The translations under genes were made by a program, and so were the position numbers. Under the pieces are notes generated by a model that was not told the origin of the DNA, ran no database searches, and saw only the letters and a list, made by a program, of their open reading frames with translations. Positions 63,915 through 64,000 of a stretch of DNA of 64,000 nt are shown piece by piece (position 1 is the stretch's first letter; the number at the start of each line of letters is the position of its first letter). This stretch comes from Oscillospiraceae bacterium (lineage in GTDB: Bacteria; Bacillota; Clostridia; UMGS1840): assembly GCA_015068645.1 (NCBI GenBank), contig SVKD01000010.1:31317-95316 (forward strand). The letters are read 5' to 3'.

Positions 63915-63940
63915 CGATAAAGGTTAACCGGTGAGAAAAA

Positions 63941-64000
63941 ATCCTCCAAATATGTTACAATGGTAATGACCTGCCAGTCAAAAGAACATATTTGGAGGAT
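63941..64000 (+). mobile_element. Fold-back hairpin over a Shine-Dalgarno site, possible start of an insertion sequence
   Basis: ATCCTCCAAATATGTT (63941-63956) and AACATATTTGGAGGAT (63985-64000) are perfect 16-bp inverted repeats. The right arm contains GGAGG, so transcripts that read in from outside would hide the ribosome site. A -10-like TACAAT at 63957-63962 lies within the loop. This resembles the protection used by some transposase genes, but the coding sequence lies beyond the window. Confidence 0.4.

Noticed and set aside
1..64000. tRNA or rRNA genes
   Set aside because: No cloverleaf-like sequence with GTTCGAATC-type T-loops or rRNA signature was seen; a scan with tRNAscan would settle it.

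Overview
The window looks like a chromosomal segment of an anaerobic, probably spore-forming Clostridia-type Firmicute, perhaps an uncultured gut or rumen lineage. The reasons are a SpoIVB-type sporulation protease, pyruvate:ferredoxin oxidoreductase, an Etf-linked lactate dehydrogenase, a T-box leader, a yybP-ykoY (Mn2+) riboswitch, the L21/Prp/L27 operon with the Firmicute-type cleavable L27 N-terminus, strong AGGAGG ribosome-binding sites and moderate-to-low GC. Almost all genes read on the + strand; only a DUF4153-like membrane protein, rpsT and an AraC regulator are on the - strand. No tRNA, rRNA or CRISPR array was seen.

Layout. 1-5.5 kb: the 3' part of ftsH, an RNase H with a hybrid-binding domain, a NAT_N/GNAT-like acyltransferase, a beta-helix carbohydrate-binding lipoprotein and a metallo-beta-lactamase-fold hydrolase. 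5.5-8.1 kb: a T-box leader, whose specifier I read as GUA (Val), in front of an XRE-cupin-acyl-CoA synthetase fusion. 8.3-12.2 kb: lipid kinase, YgjV-like membrane protein and GH36 alpha-galactosidase. 12.3-18 kb: a purine salvage unit (xpt, then a BMP-lipoprotein/ATPase/two-permease nucleoside importer). 18-25 kb: two esterases and a sugar isomerase, then EtfB-EtfA-lactate dehydrogenase and an EutH-like transporter. 25-33 kb: a lipoprotein, alanine dehydrogenase and a run of small housekeeping or unknown genes. 33-37 kb: pyruvate:ferredoxin oxidoreductase. 37-41 kb: aldo/keto reductase, acetylesterase, acyltransferase 3 and SGNH hydrolase. 41.1-43.3 kb: an AT-rich two-gene module (zinc-ribbon/Vsr-like nuclease plus a small acidic Cys-rich protein) bracketed by an exact 16-bp repeat. 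43.3-50.7 kb: ClC channel, membrane protein, rpsT, a 57-aa membrane protein, valS and dusB. 50.7-59.4 kb: AraC regulator with divergent GH127, spoIVB, a Mn-riboswitch-controlled P-type ATPase, a methyltransferase and a ferredoxin-type aldo/keto reductase. 59.5-64 kb: three tandem PHP-domain paralogues, rplU-prp-rpmA, and at the edge a fold-back hairpin over a Shine-Dalgarno sequence that may be the start of an insertion sequence.

How the genes fit together. Lactate (Etf-LDH), alanine (Ald) and pyruvate (PFOR) converge on a ferredoxin-based anaerobic energy metabolism. Glycosidases and acetyl- or feruloyl-type esterases indicate use of plant polysaccharide side chains. The most unusual regulatory features are (i) the T-box upstream of an acyl-CoA synthetase, which suggests activation of a short branched acid when valine is scarce; (ii) a dispersed element of about 50 bp that combines a terminator hairpin with a promoter whose -35 box is the hairpin's 3' arm; and (iii) the nuclease module with flanking repeats. 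All assignments come from reading the sequence; no database search was run.
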